Source of the DNA: Lates calcarifer
Lineage: Eukaryota; Chordata; Actinopteri; Centropomidae
DNA: 64,000 nucleotides
Assembly (NCBI RefSeq): GCF_001640805.2
Contig: NC_066856.1
Location: 886,786-950,785 of the forward strand
Direction of reading: 5' to 3'
The stretch's first letter is position 1; each line of letters opens with the position of its first letter. Of the stretch, positions 12,859 through 26,054 are shown piece by piece. The notes under the pieces were generated by a model, which was not told where the DNA came from, did no database searches, and saw nothing but the letters and a program-made list of their open reading frames with translations. The position numbers and the translations under genes are program-made.

Positions 12859-13472
12859 AAGTGTAATATTGCGATTATACAGCTATTACCAAAAACAGTA
12901 AAATGTGTAATCAAAATCTGTTCATGATTGAGGAGCAATTTGCTCTCAAAATTAAAAGGTTTTTACGAGTGTTTTTCCCATTTCCATGAAATACATGGGG
13001 TCTGACTAATAACTGGAACACAATCAGTCACGTCAGTGGACTCCAATGTGTAATGGAACCCAGTTTACCAATACAGAAAATAACCAGACCCTTAGTAACG
13101 ACCTAGCAACAGAAATGATTTTCTAGGACCAGATGAGTGAACTCTGAGCTGACGTTAATGCCTAAACGAGGTCTCGGAATTTACCGAACTAAATCAGTAG
13201 CCTACTGCACAGATAAATGCTTACTTTTATCAACCACGTTATAACAAAGATGCTGCATCTATTTACTACACAGAGATGTAGCTTCTGCAACCGCAAACTT
13301 TCACATGAATTTTAAGTTATAGCGTCGTGTCACCGGCACAGCTGATGGAGAAAGCCGAGGTTCGCAAGCATTTTTAGTGACGAGTAAGGTGTGCTGTCAT
13401 GCTGATTTGGGCACATTCTAAATGTCTTGTTGACCAATCAGATTGCTTGGTTGGAACTACTTGTTGTATAAT
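12841..13472 (+). mobile_element. left copy of long inverted-repeat pair (probable DNA transposon)
   Basis: Bases 12841-12899 (acgttaaagcacaacctc... to ...accaaaaacagt) and 13369-13472 (...gttgaccaatcagattgc... to ...cttgttgtataata) match, in inverted orientation, 15513-15570 and 15388-15490. The left copy carries about 470 extra bases (12900-13368) between the two matching blocks, where the right copy has about 22. The matches are read directly. Membership in a DNA-transposon family is inferred from the inverted layout and from the hairpin at the outer end. No transposase is visible. Confidence 0.65.
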
Positions 13473-15387
13473 ATGGCTTAAGGCTTTGTAGTGACAGCAG
13501 AGCATACACACTTCTAGACATTCATCAACAGTATGATATGATGAAGCTCACAGACACTGGGATTAATCTGACATGTTATATCAACACTAATAACATCAGG
13601 AAGCCTTTGTACAGTATCACCTATCACTGATTCAGTTAAAAATTTCAACATTTTAACTCAAACAAATGTTATTTAACAGCTTCAGTAAGGTGATAAGGTG
13701 AAGTTTTATTCTGTTGCAAACAGTGAATACAGTTCTGCAGGAGCAGATTTTAAGTCTTATCTGTTGGATTCTTTGGGTAAATTTAATAGCTACTGTATGT
13801 GGTTCTGTGTTTTGATATTAATGTAATTCCAGTGCTGCTTGTGGGCATGTAATGTTTTAAGTGTGAACACTGTCACATTGTAGCTGCAAGGCTTGGTCCT
13901 CAGACTGTGAGAACACTCTTATCCTTAGGAAATATGCATCCACAGAGGGGACTTATTCAAAAGGCCAAACATGCAAGGTCACATACGTGTTGGCAAATAC
14001 AGCGCTGCATGTTAGTCTTCTGAAATGCAATAGAGTGTCATTCATGGGGGCCGCAGGGTACTCACATACATTACTGCTCAACACAGTACAGCCAGACAGT
14101 ATGAGGGATCACAGCCAGAGTCCACATTCGCATTAACAGAGTCCACCTCAATTTTGAGACCAGATCCAAAGTCAACACTGAGGCAAGAACTCATAAAGGT
14201 CAAAGTACAATTTAATCCAAAAACACTGCTTTCTAAGATGGAAACCTCTTTTTCAAATACAAACCTGTTGAAGATGAAGAGAGATGCAAATCCACTCTGT
14301 GCTCTAGTTAATCCACAACAGGCCACAGAAGAAAGAGGAACATGATATAGACAAGTTTCAACTGGGTAGACTCTTAAAGTTCCACTGAAATGTGAATTCT
14401 TCTCAATGTTTTCTAAGGAAATCTAAACTATAACAATACTGCAGCTGTTGTGCATATTTGCCCTATTTTTCAAAAAGGGATACAACCTTTTACTGAAATA
14501 GTGTCTAAGCTTCAGTCCTGGGTGTTTGTTGTTGGTGGGTGTGTTTCTATAGCTGCAGCTGACTGACATTTGAAGAGCAGCTTTGCAGGGACATGCACTG
14601 TTTTGTAGTCCACTGGAGCACATCACAGCTCTGTATATCCTCTGAATGTTGATACATGGATGTAGTTTGTGCTGCTAAATTAGATTCTTAATTTTTATCG
14701 AGAAATTTAAGTCCATTTACCAAAGTGTCCAAGATAAAGACATATCTGATGTAAAACAAGTCGACATCCTCAATAAAAACAATAGACCACCTCTCTGTGC
14801 TCAGACAGGTGGTCGTGAGACTGCAATTTTTTTTTATTAAGCCAAACATTCACTGTAACTAAGAGCAAAAGGAGGTAAAAATGTCAGAACCACTGTGAAT
14901 GATTTGTGGTAATTATTATAATTATTATAAGTCTGTGTCATTGCTACAAATGTGCCATGGTACTGTGTAGGAGCTGCATTTCCTCTTTAACATGCTAGTG
15001 AAATTCTAATCATCATTATCATGTTTCTGAGTTACCACTTTCTTCCCAAGATACATTTCTTCACTAATTGCAATGTCTTCCAGGATGACAACACTTTTAT
15101 CTACAAGGCGTAAGTGCAGTGAACTGAACAGCATGATAATGATGGTGAAAATACACCAATTTATTCTCTGTAACCAGGCATCCAGACTGAGCATTAGGGG
15201 AGATTTTTCACAGAGGTTTATAGAGACTCAATCTCTGCAGTATTAATGACATGCAATGTTTTACTGACAGTGTCCAACCAAGGTGAAGTGACCTGACTCC
15301 TTGTGTGTGTGTGTGTGTGTGTGTCTTGTTGTCCCCCCTCAAATGTTTCTGTTGAATTGGAAAAGTGAACACAATCAGAAAGCATCA
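13473..15387. other. DNA between the two inverted copies
   Basis: This 1.9-kb segment has no recognisable coding region. It holds AT-rich text, a TAATTAT repeat near 14915-14932, and a GT microsatellite at 15302-15324. It may be the interior of one large non-autonomous element, or simply host DNA between two independent insertions. Confidence 0.4.
15302..15324. repeat. (GT)n microsatellite
   Basis: About 11 uninterrupted GT units. Confidence 0.95.
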
Positions 15388-15570
15388 TTATACAACAAGT
15401 AGTTCCGACCAAGCAATCTGATTGGTCAACAAGACATTTTGAATGTGTGTGAATCAGCATAACAGCACGCCCTACTCATCACCAAAAATATTACTCTGCC
15501 ATACACACTATACCGTTTTTGGTAATAGTTGTATAATCGCAATATTACACTCCAGGGTGTGCTTTAACGT
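15388..15570 (-). mobile_element. right copy of long inverted-repeat pair
   Basis: Reverse complement of the left copy in two blocks (15388-15490 and 15513-15570), with only a few mismatches per block. It lacks the roughly 450 internal bases present at 12900-13368, so it is either an internally deleted derivative or the uninterrupted form. It is followed by an A-rich stretch (15573-15620). Confidence 0.65.
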
Positions 15571-17981
15571 AATAAAAAAAATTTAAAAATACAAAAATAT
15601 CTATATATTAAAAAAATATCAAACAATTTTTAGTTTTAAACCAGGTCACATGGTGATCAGTCTTCCCAACTGTTCTGTACTTAAAAGATCAGCCCTGGTT
15701 TTGCCTTTTTCAAACAATAGGAGAAAATGGGAAATGAAAACAGTTTTCATCTGTTTCCATCAGTTCAAGAAGCTGTTTCTGATATCAATTTCCCAGTTTA
15801 AAAAAATCCTTCTCTCCCTCCTTTTTCTTCGAAATGGCCGAGGTGTCTCTTCTTCATTAAAGGTTTTTGGCACTTGGCAAAAAACTGCAACACCAAGCAC
15901 TGATGTTTAAGGCAAAGCAAAAGTAAACTGTGCTGCTCATCAAATCACCACAGGTTTCACCACTTACTAACACAGCAACAAGCCCTACCACAGAGGAGCT
16001 GTCATGGCTGTCTTTACCACTACCCAGACAAGAGGGCCAGGAAGGCGCTGCTCCACAGTTAAACCACAAGGAAAAAAGGCACCAACATCCAGTGTAGAGC
16101 TGGAACTGTCAACTAAAAAACATCTTAGCACAGAGGATTCTCAGGCCAGCAGCTCACAGAGAAAACTGATGAAATGACCATAAGATTAAGACAAAAGTTA
16201 AGTCAGGCCAAAACAAAGATTCTAATATAAAGTATCAAAAGGTCGATACTGACAGGATTCTGCTCCGATGGCAACAGGAAACTCTCAGTTATTACCTTTT
16301 TAGTTATAAGACACAGGACACAGGGCCTCTGAGATGACAGTCAAGAACTAAAATGTCTCAAGGTTCATATAGAAGGCAGCAAGCCAAATAAACCAGTTCC
16401 TATATTTAATACATCTGTTACATTATGTTAAATCTTAAGTTACTGACCACAAACAGAAGAATAATTTACATTCAGAAACGTACATGAATATTTGCTGGGC
16501 TTAGTGAAATGTAAAGCATGTATAAGTTATTTAGAACAATAGCAATTCATTTTTTTAATATATTGATATAAAAACTAATCCAAAATACACTACATCTATC
16601 TGTACATTTGGGGGTGGGTGGGGTGAGAACATAGACAGGGCTTGTAACTACCTTAATCAGCTGACACAAAGCTCACTCAATTCAGTGGTCTCTGTTTATT
16701 TAGAGTAGGTCGAGTAAATGGTATGTCTGTACTTGATAAATGGGATGCTTCATTTGTTTGACAGAAATTTGGCAAATTTCACATCTAATATGTGAACTGG
16801 TGCATATTATGAAAACTTCACTTGAGATATAAATGGAGGGTCTGGTATTTCTTTTCAGTCTCCAATGATGGTTTGATGAAGCAGCCTGAGGGATAATGTG
16901 AATTATATGAGTACGTGGAAACAGCCACTGCTATCAGTGACTTTTTGAATTGAGGAGCTCATACTTCAGTGGAAGGTATGAGTGCCTGTGGAATGTCCTG
17001 TCCTCACAGATAGACTGAGACTGCACAGCACTCGAGGTAGGAAACACTATAGTGAGCCGGTTCATCAACAAAGTAGGAAGTCCTCAAACTAAGTTTGCCA
17101 CTCATGGTTCAGCTGGTGTCATAGTAATCAGTTTTGTATTCTGGTGAGTGAAATATGATGTATGAGCATCTGCTTTCCAAATGAGTTTACACTGGAGTCG
17201 GGGCCCGATATCTCTGGGCAAAGATAATCATTTCTTGTTCTGTCTTTTAAGCTGTGAGATGGAAGAAGGTGCAGCAGAGGTGGGAGAGAGCCAGATGGAT
17301 ATTACGCTGACTTTTGAGGAATGGAAGGCAAACAAAAGGGTAACGGGGGAGGAAGGCAAACTCAATCTTCCATTTCAGAGGGTTTTTTTTTTCCCCCTCT
17401 GTCATGGCTTTCATGTGCAGTGTCCTAATGACAGGAGGCTGGTAAACAGAGAAGTGAAGAACAAACTCTCCAATGACATTTTTCTTCACATCACAGCACA
17501 TGCCAGTCACAAAGAAACCGCAGAGAGGATGAGCAATGGATAAAGAGAGGGAGAAGAGAAAAGGTGAAATCTGTGGTTCTGTTATTCCACTTATCCTTCA
17601 GACGTCTCACTAAGGTTTTTCAGAGGTTATTCTGATCCTGAAACAGTTTTTAATTTCAAACACTCAACAGGTCACCACAGCTCAACAAGAGGAACAAGAC
17701 CAGAGAGAGATGAAAGAAAGATCCCTTGATCTTTTTTTTAAATATAGATAATGATAGAGAATATAGAGAAACTTTCCACTCTGCACTGTATCATTAATGA
17801 ATAAACCATCATTACTGTTATTAGTGACCCATGATTTTTACACAGTGACAAGTCAATATGGCTCAGTCCCTGTATCCATATTATAGATTTCCATACACTG
17901 AGCCAAGGACTCTATTCAATCTTTGTGTTTTCTATTTGTATTGTGTAAATTTTGTATAGTTGTGTAAATTTGTATTTTTAT

Positions 17982-17984
<3 letters not shown>
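15571..17984. other. non-coding stretch
   Basis: No gene or named repeat is seen. The 120-residue open frame at 17181-17543 has no recognisable domain. Confidence 0.45.

Positions 17985-17985
<1 letters not shown>

Positions 17986-18036
<51 letters not shown>
17986..18036. repeat. (TA)n microsatellite
   Basis: About 25 uninterrupted TA units, directly before a LINE 3' end. Confidence 0.95.
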
Positions 18037-18039
<3 letters not shown>

Positions 18040-18147
18040 GTATATATGTTTTTTTTATACAGTGCACTGTGGAGCATCCCACAATTTCATTGTACCCTAC
18101 TGTACAATGACAATAAAGTCTATTCTATTCTATTCTGTTCTATTCTG
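18040..18147 (+). mobile_element. LINE 3' end with (TATTC)n tail
   Basis: Text of the form 'acaatttcattgtaccctac...gacaataaag' followed by tandem TATTC (18121-18147) is the familiar 3' end of a fish LINE of the CR1/L2/Rex group: a short untranslated tail, an AATAAA-like signal and a tandem pentamer. Only the 3' end is present, as expected from incomplete reverse transcription. The exact clade is not decided. Confidence 0.6.
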
Positions 18148-18149
18148 AT

Positions 18150-20712
18150 GGGCTGTATTCAGACAATTAGCAGCTGACTGGTCACTAAAATGCTCCTGCT
18201 CAGGTAACATGTCATTTAACAATTTCCTGTCCCGATCCTTGTCCAGTGTGCAGTTGACGTCAGTTAAAGTGGAGGGAGGTGTCAGTGCTTAGAGATGACA
18301 CACACTGGATCAGTGTCTGCTGAGGAAAATGTCATACTGTAGAGGAACAAGAACAAAAATTCAACTTCTTCCTCTGCTCCTGCAGTGAATTTCTACTTTA
18401 GTGATTTCTGAACACTGGTGCATAGTGGCAGCACAAATACTGATGACCAAACACAAATTTTCCATTGATGTTTGAGACAGCTGACATTTTCTTTTGTCTT
18501 CCATGTACCTCCTTTGAACAGAAACTGAGGAGAGAGCAGCGCCCCTGTACTGTAAACCAGCTGTACAGTGAAGATGTCTCAAGAGCTTCAGGAGACAGAG
18601 GGTACTATGGCTCTGGGTGAGGATGTAGGACACGTTGCTGATGCACTTTTTTGGGGGCTCAACCACCTCTCTGTGAAACATTAGGTGTTAAGAGCCTGTT
18701 ATTCTTTTAAAAGTTGGCTGTCTGGTCAAACTCTGTAACTAGGCAACAAGGGCCTTGGACAGCAAAGTGACCAAGGACTAACAGCCAGATATGAGAAAAC
18801 CTTCCACAAAGCATCACTGCAGAAATCCATCAATCTGGGCTTTAGTGTGCTGTAACCAGACAGAAACACACAAAAAGAAACCATGCATATGAGACTCTCT
18901 GATCTGAGAGGAACTCAGATGTGGCCTGAATGAAGGTGTTATATCTGGCAGTGACTGTCATTATAGGCTGTCTCTGCAGCAGCTCATTACAACAAATACT
19001 TACATGTTAGACCTCTAACAGGAGCAAAGGAGGAATAATTTATTATTTTAACCATGAAGGCAAAAGTCTGCTGCACCTACTTCTGCAAGTTGTATTCGAG
19101 GGTAGAGACAAGCAATCTCATTTATGTTGGAGGACATGTTGTTGGTAAATCATTCAGGTAATTCTATCTATTAGGTGAAGCATGGTGAAGGTTCTCTCAG
19201 ACTATGTAAATGTCCCCTTCATAATGTAATGACAGATCTACAGGCCTCGTTCTGTGCAAAAATATATTCTACAGTTCACCTTAAAGCTAACTCGAGGCTT
19301 CAGACATCCAGGTATCCAGAATTTAATACTAAAGAGACTGTAACTTCAAAAAATACCCACTTGATTTGATAAACTCATATTGTTCTAAGCCTCATACTAG
19401 CTTATGAATGAACTTTTTTTTTGCAGAGGACTGTGGAGTTTGTCCTGAATCACTTACACAGAAATCGTTATCAGAGTGGATTTTTTAATGTCCAGTGTGA
19501 AGACGAGAAGGAGAGTGGTTACAGCAAGAAAAAACAGTTTCAGTGTTCATGACACCTGACTGTTGTTCCCAGACAGACATGAAAAACTGTGAACCTGTCA
19601 TTTTATTTCCAATCCTTAACAAATGGAGGCTCCCATTTGTCTGTTTTCTTATTGCAGTTGTGCCTTTCATGTCATCTCAGTGATCCTGTAGCATCGATCC
19701 AAAATGAAAACATCATTCAGACATTGTAATGTCCCTTGCCAAGCAGAGACATCAGCTGGTTTCATCACAACTTTTAACAGTGACTGTGGGCCGTAGCCAA
19801 CGCTGACAAAAGTAACAAAAACTCTGAACTACCTACATCGACTCACTTTCAGCTCCCAGTTGATCACAGGCAGCTGACATGACAGACAGGCTTCACTGTG
19901 TCTGAGCTGGAAACATGTTCATTAACCCTGGAATAGCAGGACTTCAACTTAACAGTCTGAACTGCATTAACCCATCACTAACATAATGTATCATCACATC
20001 ACTCAGTCAAAATCTAATAATTTGTAAGATGTACCTTTATTTTGAATTTCTCTGTGCGCACACCATTAAACAAAATGCCAGCAGCGCCATGGCCAGCAGC
20101 TAGACAAAAGTCAGTGAAGATATTGTCTCTCCTCTGGTGAATAAATCAGTGGTCTGGAAACATTTTTGGATTTTAGAGAATGATGGGTCAACTGACAAGT
20201 CACATGCTGTGTGTAAGCCATGCCACTTCCAGGTAAAATATCAGGCTTACACAATATCCTGCTTTAATGTAAACAAATAGGACTTTAATGTTCAGTTTTC
20301 TTTTATAGAATGTGAAACAGTTAATGCTCAATATATGAGAATGTGGCTCTTTATAGTAAACAGGATTTATCTGTTTTTATTAACAGAGAAGATTGTTTTT
20401 CATTGAAATGTCTGGTTGAGCTCAAAAATAAAAATGTCAAATGATATTTTAGCTGCTTTTTGTGATTTGATATGAATGGAAGTGATTGTGTTAAATCAGC
20501 AGATGAAATTGTCTCATATCAGTCGCTGGTTCCTCAGTTGAATCGAAATTGTATCGTAGCAGACTTTGTGATATTGGCAAACATTCAACTGTTGTCCATT
20601 GAATTGGTATAATATTGTATCATGATGAAGCTTGTGATTTACACTCTTATTTATTGGATCTTTTTAGGTCAGCACTCCAAATATCTCCAGTATGTGTTCG
20701 ATAACTGAAGAC
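18150..20712. other. non-coding stretch
   Basis: No coding or repeat family recognised. Confidence 0.45.
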
Positions 20713-21008
20713 TTAAAGCAACAGTTTGCAACATTTTGGAAAGGTTTATTCACTTTCTTGCCACAAGTTAAAAGTTTGTGTTGATATGACAGGACATCAT
20801 GAAGTTCACCATGCTAGTGGGCTTCAGAGGCGCTGGTTGTGTTTTGATTTTGTTACTGTTACCAGGCTACCAGCTTATGCTAAGCTAAGCTAACTAGCTG
20901 CTGGTAGTAGCATCATAACGGATTTTAGAGCAGCGTCGATCTTCTCATATAACTCTTGACAAGAAAGTAAATGTAGTAATTTTCCAAAATGTCAAACTGA
21001 TGCTTTTA
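20713..21008. mobile_element. MITE with long terminal inverted repeats
   Basis: The left end (ttaaagcaacagtttgcaac, then attttgga...cactttcttgcc) matches the reverse complement of the right end (taaaagcatcagtttgacat, then tttggaaaa...tactttcttgtc) over about 48 bases. The centre holds a GCTAA tandem (20878-20892) and 'gatcttctcatataactct', both of which I recognise from an abundant fish repeat with the same layout. At about 296 bp it cannot encode a transposase. The inverted ends are seen; the DNA-transposon class is inferred. Confidence 0.75.
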
Positions 21009-24000
21009 GAACTTCACTTCCAAGACTAACATTTAAAGAACTAGGACTCCTGGTTACATATTTTGATATTTAGCTAAGTGCTTCTGTACTTTATTTTATT
21101 GTAGCTAATAAAATCTTGCAGCATTACATGCAGCGAAAAAACAACACTGATGTTTGCACAACCTTCCATCCTAATCTGCTCCCAAAAATCTGAAGGACTT
21201 CCTCTGTCTTAGCTCCTGTTGTGCTGTGCAAGTGATTTTTGACTCAGCAGTATTCTCATTTACAGTAGTCAACTGGCTGTCAATATTCTAATCAAATGCA
21301 ACAAAAATGTTATTATTAAATGAAAAGCAACAGCAGTGCTATTATAGTTGAAACGTGCTGTCCTGTCCTTCACTGATGGAATGAATGGGGTTTGGCTGAG
21401 GTGAGTTCTGGTCAGAATCTTCTCTGCCAAGTTAATCCCTCCTCATACATGGAGATGAGAGGATAGGCTGGACAGAAACATTTTAATTTGGAGATGGTAC
21501 AGTTGCAACATTGTTTTAATGTTTTCAGAGCTTTAGAGGAAAATCTTCCTCTAAGCTTCGGCCACACAACAAAGCTATTCCTTTGATTTTGAATTACAGT
21601 AAAAGCCTTCTTCCTGTACCTGACATTGAAGACGATTAAATTTTGTCATGCTGACCTGACATGACCTGACACCCACTCACATTATTTAAGGAACCTGGGG
21701 GAGGGGGGTGTCTGTCAAGGCCACAGTTCAATTATTCTATTTATCTGAGGTTTTGACATCAAAAGCTTAAAGCTGTATGTTTGCAACAATTTGACAATTT
21801 GATTTGAACGCCCCATATACACTGTCGTACTGACACACGCATGATCTTATAGAGGTCACGACTGAACCATGTCTCATCTCTCCACATTTTTAACACAATT
21901 ATTGCTCCTTATGACTTCCTCTGCTGGCTCTCTCCTCACCCAACCTTCTATAACTAGGTCAATCCTGACTGTGAAGCATAGGTAAGTCAAGGCCCACATG
22001 TTGCCCCTACCCATCAGCCCCAAACGTCCAATATAATCCCCCCACCTTTGATCATGATTTCCTCCTAATCCGGTTGAAAGTGTTAGGTGAAGACAGCCAG
22101 AGGCAATATGTCTGCTCAAGGTAGGATACCTGCCTCCTCTTGTGGAGAAATACCGTTAATTACCTCTATTCGTGCACTGAAACTAACCCGAGTGACCAAA
22201 GTGAAAGTTAAATCTCTCGTTGGGTGAATCAGCAGCACGTACTCATTGAGTTCCTATTGATGAGAGCTGGGAGACACAGCTGGGGGGGCGGTAGAAGCTC
22301 GAGCTGCATCCTTTCTATTCAAACTTCATTATAACTGATTAAAGTGACTTTGCAACACCACATCATCTGGTCACATCAGATGAGTGGATTAGCAGAAGGG
22401 AGGGTTTTTAAAAAAAAAAAAAAACTCCTCTGAGTTTTAACACAGACTGTGCTTTTAATCTTCACACCATACATTGTGCATACAAACACACACACACACA
22501 CACATCACAGTCATCTGCCACCACCTGCAAAGATCCGACCTTTTGTTCTCTGCCTGTTAAGCTGATAAAAGACGATGGACATTGACAATGACATCTGAAG
22601 TCATTTTTAAAAACTACATGAAATGGACATGGAGCCTGCATTAATAGATGTCATTGACATGAACTTTCTGTGAAATGTGACAGGATAAGTAGATACAGAA
22701 AATGGACAGATGAAAATAAATGTTCTCTAAAATTAGCTTTGAATATTTCTCCTTTTACATGTGTTTTTTTTTCCCTACTGGTTTTAGTCTAGTTCTCCCT
22801 AATCCTTCCCTTTGCTCATGCTTTATGTCTATAGAAGTGTGTGTGGACTGGCTCTTCCTCTCACACTCCCTGCTGTCAGAGAGCCCTGCCTCTGGCTCCT
22901 GCTCAGCTGCTGCCTCCAATCACTCCATGCAGACAACTGAGCATGAATTAACCAAACATCTTAGAGGGAAATCAACTCTAACTGATGTCAAATTCTCAGT
23001 GATGCATATTAGGAAACGCTTGTTGATTTAAGAGCTGAATTATCTTAGAAATTTAGTTAACCTTGACAACTGTGTGAAGCTGCCCAGTTTCATAACAAAC
23101 CTGTCTTGTAGTTTCTCATATTAATTCTACCCTGTGTTACCTCCTAAGGTGCTCATCATCTGTGATCCCATCACCAGACAGACGAACATCATCCCTAACT
23201 CACAACTGTCTCCCAGATGTGAGTTTCAGACACTTTAGAACAGCTGCTGACTCTGTCTTAAACACCCATCTGTCCAAAAACCTACATACAGCAGTCAGAA
23301 CTGCTGATGCTGCTCATTTTATTAGTCTCTCAATTCTCCACATAACCGTGGAAGAGGCATCACTATCTTTGAAACCCTCCCCTCCTGTGGTCCAGTCTTT
23401 TACACAGACTCCACATACAGTATGATGACATTAAGTTTGACCATCTACTGACGAGCTTTGCTGCAAGATTCCTCAGTCTTTAAGCAACATTGCCCACTAT
23501 GTCAAATAGCATTTGAACAAATTTCTCTGCACAAGCCAGAGATGCAAACATTCAATCAGAAAGCAAGAGGTCAGCACAACAAAAGTAACCTGATCTTCAA
23601 AGAGTACAGCAAAAAAAGTTCACATCTTGACTGAAATTCTTTAAACTGTTTCTTTCTCTAATCCATTCAGTAACACGAGAGAAGGTGAGAAGAAAGGAAT
23701 CAGTACTGGAGCACAGAAAATGTGGAAATCACTTCACACTTAGTTTTACTCAGACTGAATTGTTCAGTAGTACCTTAAAGTTCTATAGACCCTTTAGGAA
23801 TTTCTTTTTAGAGGCTTTTAAAGGTTTAATTGCAATTACTTTGTATTTTGTCGTCATGTCATGTTAGTCACCACAGCTACAAAATGAATCAAACACAGAT
23901 GAATCTGGAGCCATATTTGGGCCATTTCTGGGTGATGTCTGCTTTTCAAAAGTCCCATGATTCATTGTCAGAAATCAAGGCATTATTGTCAGCTGCTCTC

Positions 24001-24685
24001 ACAACTAATGAGCAATGAACACTCATAATAGCAATCAGAGTTGGCAGAAGTCTGGCACTGAGATCTCTGTAATAATCAGTTGCCTAGAACGTATTTGCCA
24101 TTTCCGTTGTGACAAGACACCTGCAATTTAGCCTTAAGAGCGCTCCATACACTGTGGCATTTGATTGTTGAAGATGCTCTGTCCATTTTTGTAAGGTGCA
24201 CATTGACCTGTTTTAGGGCTGTGTTGTGATAGGCATTCATTTTAAGAGGATTTGTATGTGTGTCTCTTGATCGTCGCTGTGTGCAGCAGCCATTTGCTGA
24301 ATGGGATTTATGCAGTGTTTTCATCTGACTGTGGTCTCTGCCCTCTAAAGCTGGCTTGTTGTCCTCTCCCATAGCATCTCTTCAGGATCTTGCGTTAAGC
24401 CAAATAGATCAAAAAGACCGGCATCAAAGAAAAAATATCCACCCCTGACCGGCCTGCACCAGTCAGCATATCCCTGTTCTGAACACACACATGAACACGC
24501 CACATGTAAAACTGTACGGCCACATGACTCAGAGAAACACACTCCTTCATGCTTTTACTTTGAAAAGAAGAAGGTAGTTTGTGTTATTTCTCATAAAAAC
24601 AGAGGTGTGCATATGAATTCCCTCTCTTTGGTCAAAACTCCCAATTCCAAACATCCAATCTAAAGAAACTGGGTGACGTTTCTTT
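21009..24685. other. non-coding stretch
   Basis: Contains an A14 run near 22411-22424 and an AC tract (22487-22503). Open frames at 22720-23031 and 23162-23425 have no recognisable domain; the second is serine/threonine-rich and could be repeat relic. Confidence 0.45.
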
Positions 24686-24689
24686 AAAT

Positions 24690-24790
24690 TTAAAGCTCCA
24701 ACCTAAATGGAATAATCTGCCCCATTCAATGAGATCTGTTTCCTCTTTTCATCACTTTAACTCATCTCACATCTCTTTTCACAAATCTGT
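24690..24790 (+). pseudogene. decayed non-LTR reverse transcriptase C-terminus
   Basis: One frame reads LQPKWNNLPHSMRSVSSFHH and then F..SH. This resembles the conserved end of LINE reverse transcriptases (W-N-x-L-P-x-x-h-R-x-x-x-x-h-x-x-F-K-x-x-L). The intact LINE in this window has the same pattern at its own C-terminus ([20 protein letters not shown]). The frame is closed soon upstream (taa at 24695-24697 in another phase), so this is a short, old fragment. Alternative: chance similarity over 20-25 residues. Confidence 0.35.
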
Positions 24791-25402
24791 GGCAGCTTAC
24801 TCTGATTACATTTGATACATTGAAATAATTCATTTATAACATGTACATGCATGTCAATATATTTATATAACTCTGTATGATTGTGTGCACATCTACCATA
24901 TGTGTCTGGCATAATAAGGGAGGATCAGAGTGCGTGGGACTGGTTAGATTTGGGAGATCTTTTGTCCATGTCTGTGTGAGTGTATTCATTCAGATATTTT
25001 TTAAATGTGTTGTATCATATACACTTCTAATTTACTGATCAACATTTTCAGTTCAGTTTCTGTAGAATGAGTCTTTACTGAGTAACCACAATACGCCTTT
25101 TTTTTTATAAGGAACAATCCACCAGCAGCTGTGGTAGATATTTGTCATGTAAGGTTTATTGAAGCCTGGGTTGGAAGGTCGTACCTGGTCAGAAAGGTAA
25201 GCTGTGTGGTAACACCCACTTTAACAAAGGTCAGAGGTCAGCTGAGAGAAAAGCAGCAGAGAACTGGGACATTCATTTATAGTCTAACACAGAAAAGTGT
25301 ATATATGTGTGCATGTTATCAGAGCCTGGTTTACAGATCTTGGAAATAAAAGCTGCAGATTTACCTTGACATATTTATATTACACAAGGATGTAAACTGA
25401 TG

Positions 25403-25424
25403 TAAACTAAACTAAACTAAACTG
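25403..25424. repeat. (TAAAC)n pentamer tract
   Basis: Four tandem copies of the aaact unit. Confidence 0.85.
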
Positions 25425-26032
25425 ATTTAAATTAAAGATGAGCAGTGTAACATATTTCACTCAGGCTGCTGCAGTAATACCTGCATTTTTTTTATCTCAA
25501 ACTGTTTCTTAAGGTGGATATAAACTGAAGACTTACTAACTCTGCCCAGTTGAATTTCATCTGTGTGTGTCAGAGGGCTTTCTGCCCCAGTTGGTGTGGC
25601 AGGTTGTGATATTTCATGCAGTTGCCTTAAAACAGTGACCAGTTCACCTGACAGGCCACATAAAAGATGCAACATTATTTAAGTTTCTTGCTGTGTGTCC
25701 CTGGAGATTCATCTTTGTCCCGGTCTCACCGCATCTCATTTCAACCTCTGTCAAATTTACAGAGCATCGCTTCATCATTCTCTCATCATTCGCTGTGGAC
25801 CGCTCTGAATTCTCATCTCCCCTCACCGTGTTTCACGATACACAATTAGAAGAGAGTGATGCAATATTTCTGGAGCTATTCTCAAGGACTTTTTCATCTG
25901 ATTGTTCTTCTTCCTTATCCAACCCACTGTCACAGAGGTATCTCTGAGTCTGACTGGTTTCTCCTGCGTAATGTACAGCTCCGAGTTAACTGACGCTGCA
26001 GAATGGTACGCTGCTTACGTGTGCCCGACCCC

Positions 26033-26054
26033 CCCCCACACACACACACACACT
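26033..26054. repeat. (AC)n microsatellite
   Basis: About ten AC units following a C-rich run. Confidence 0.9.

Noticed and set aside
17181..17543. 120-codon plus-strand open frame
   Set aside because: No domain, no splice context, opposite-strand frame equally open; composition is not coding-like.
23162..23425. Possible LINE C-terminus (HFRTAADSVLNTHLS)
   Set aside because: Loosely resembles a polymerase tail but lacks the W-N-x-L-P block and other landmarks.
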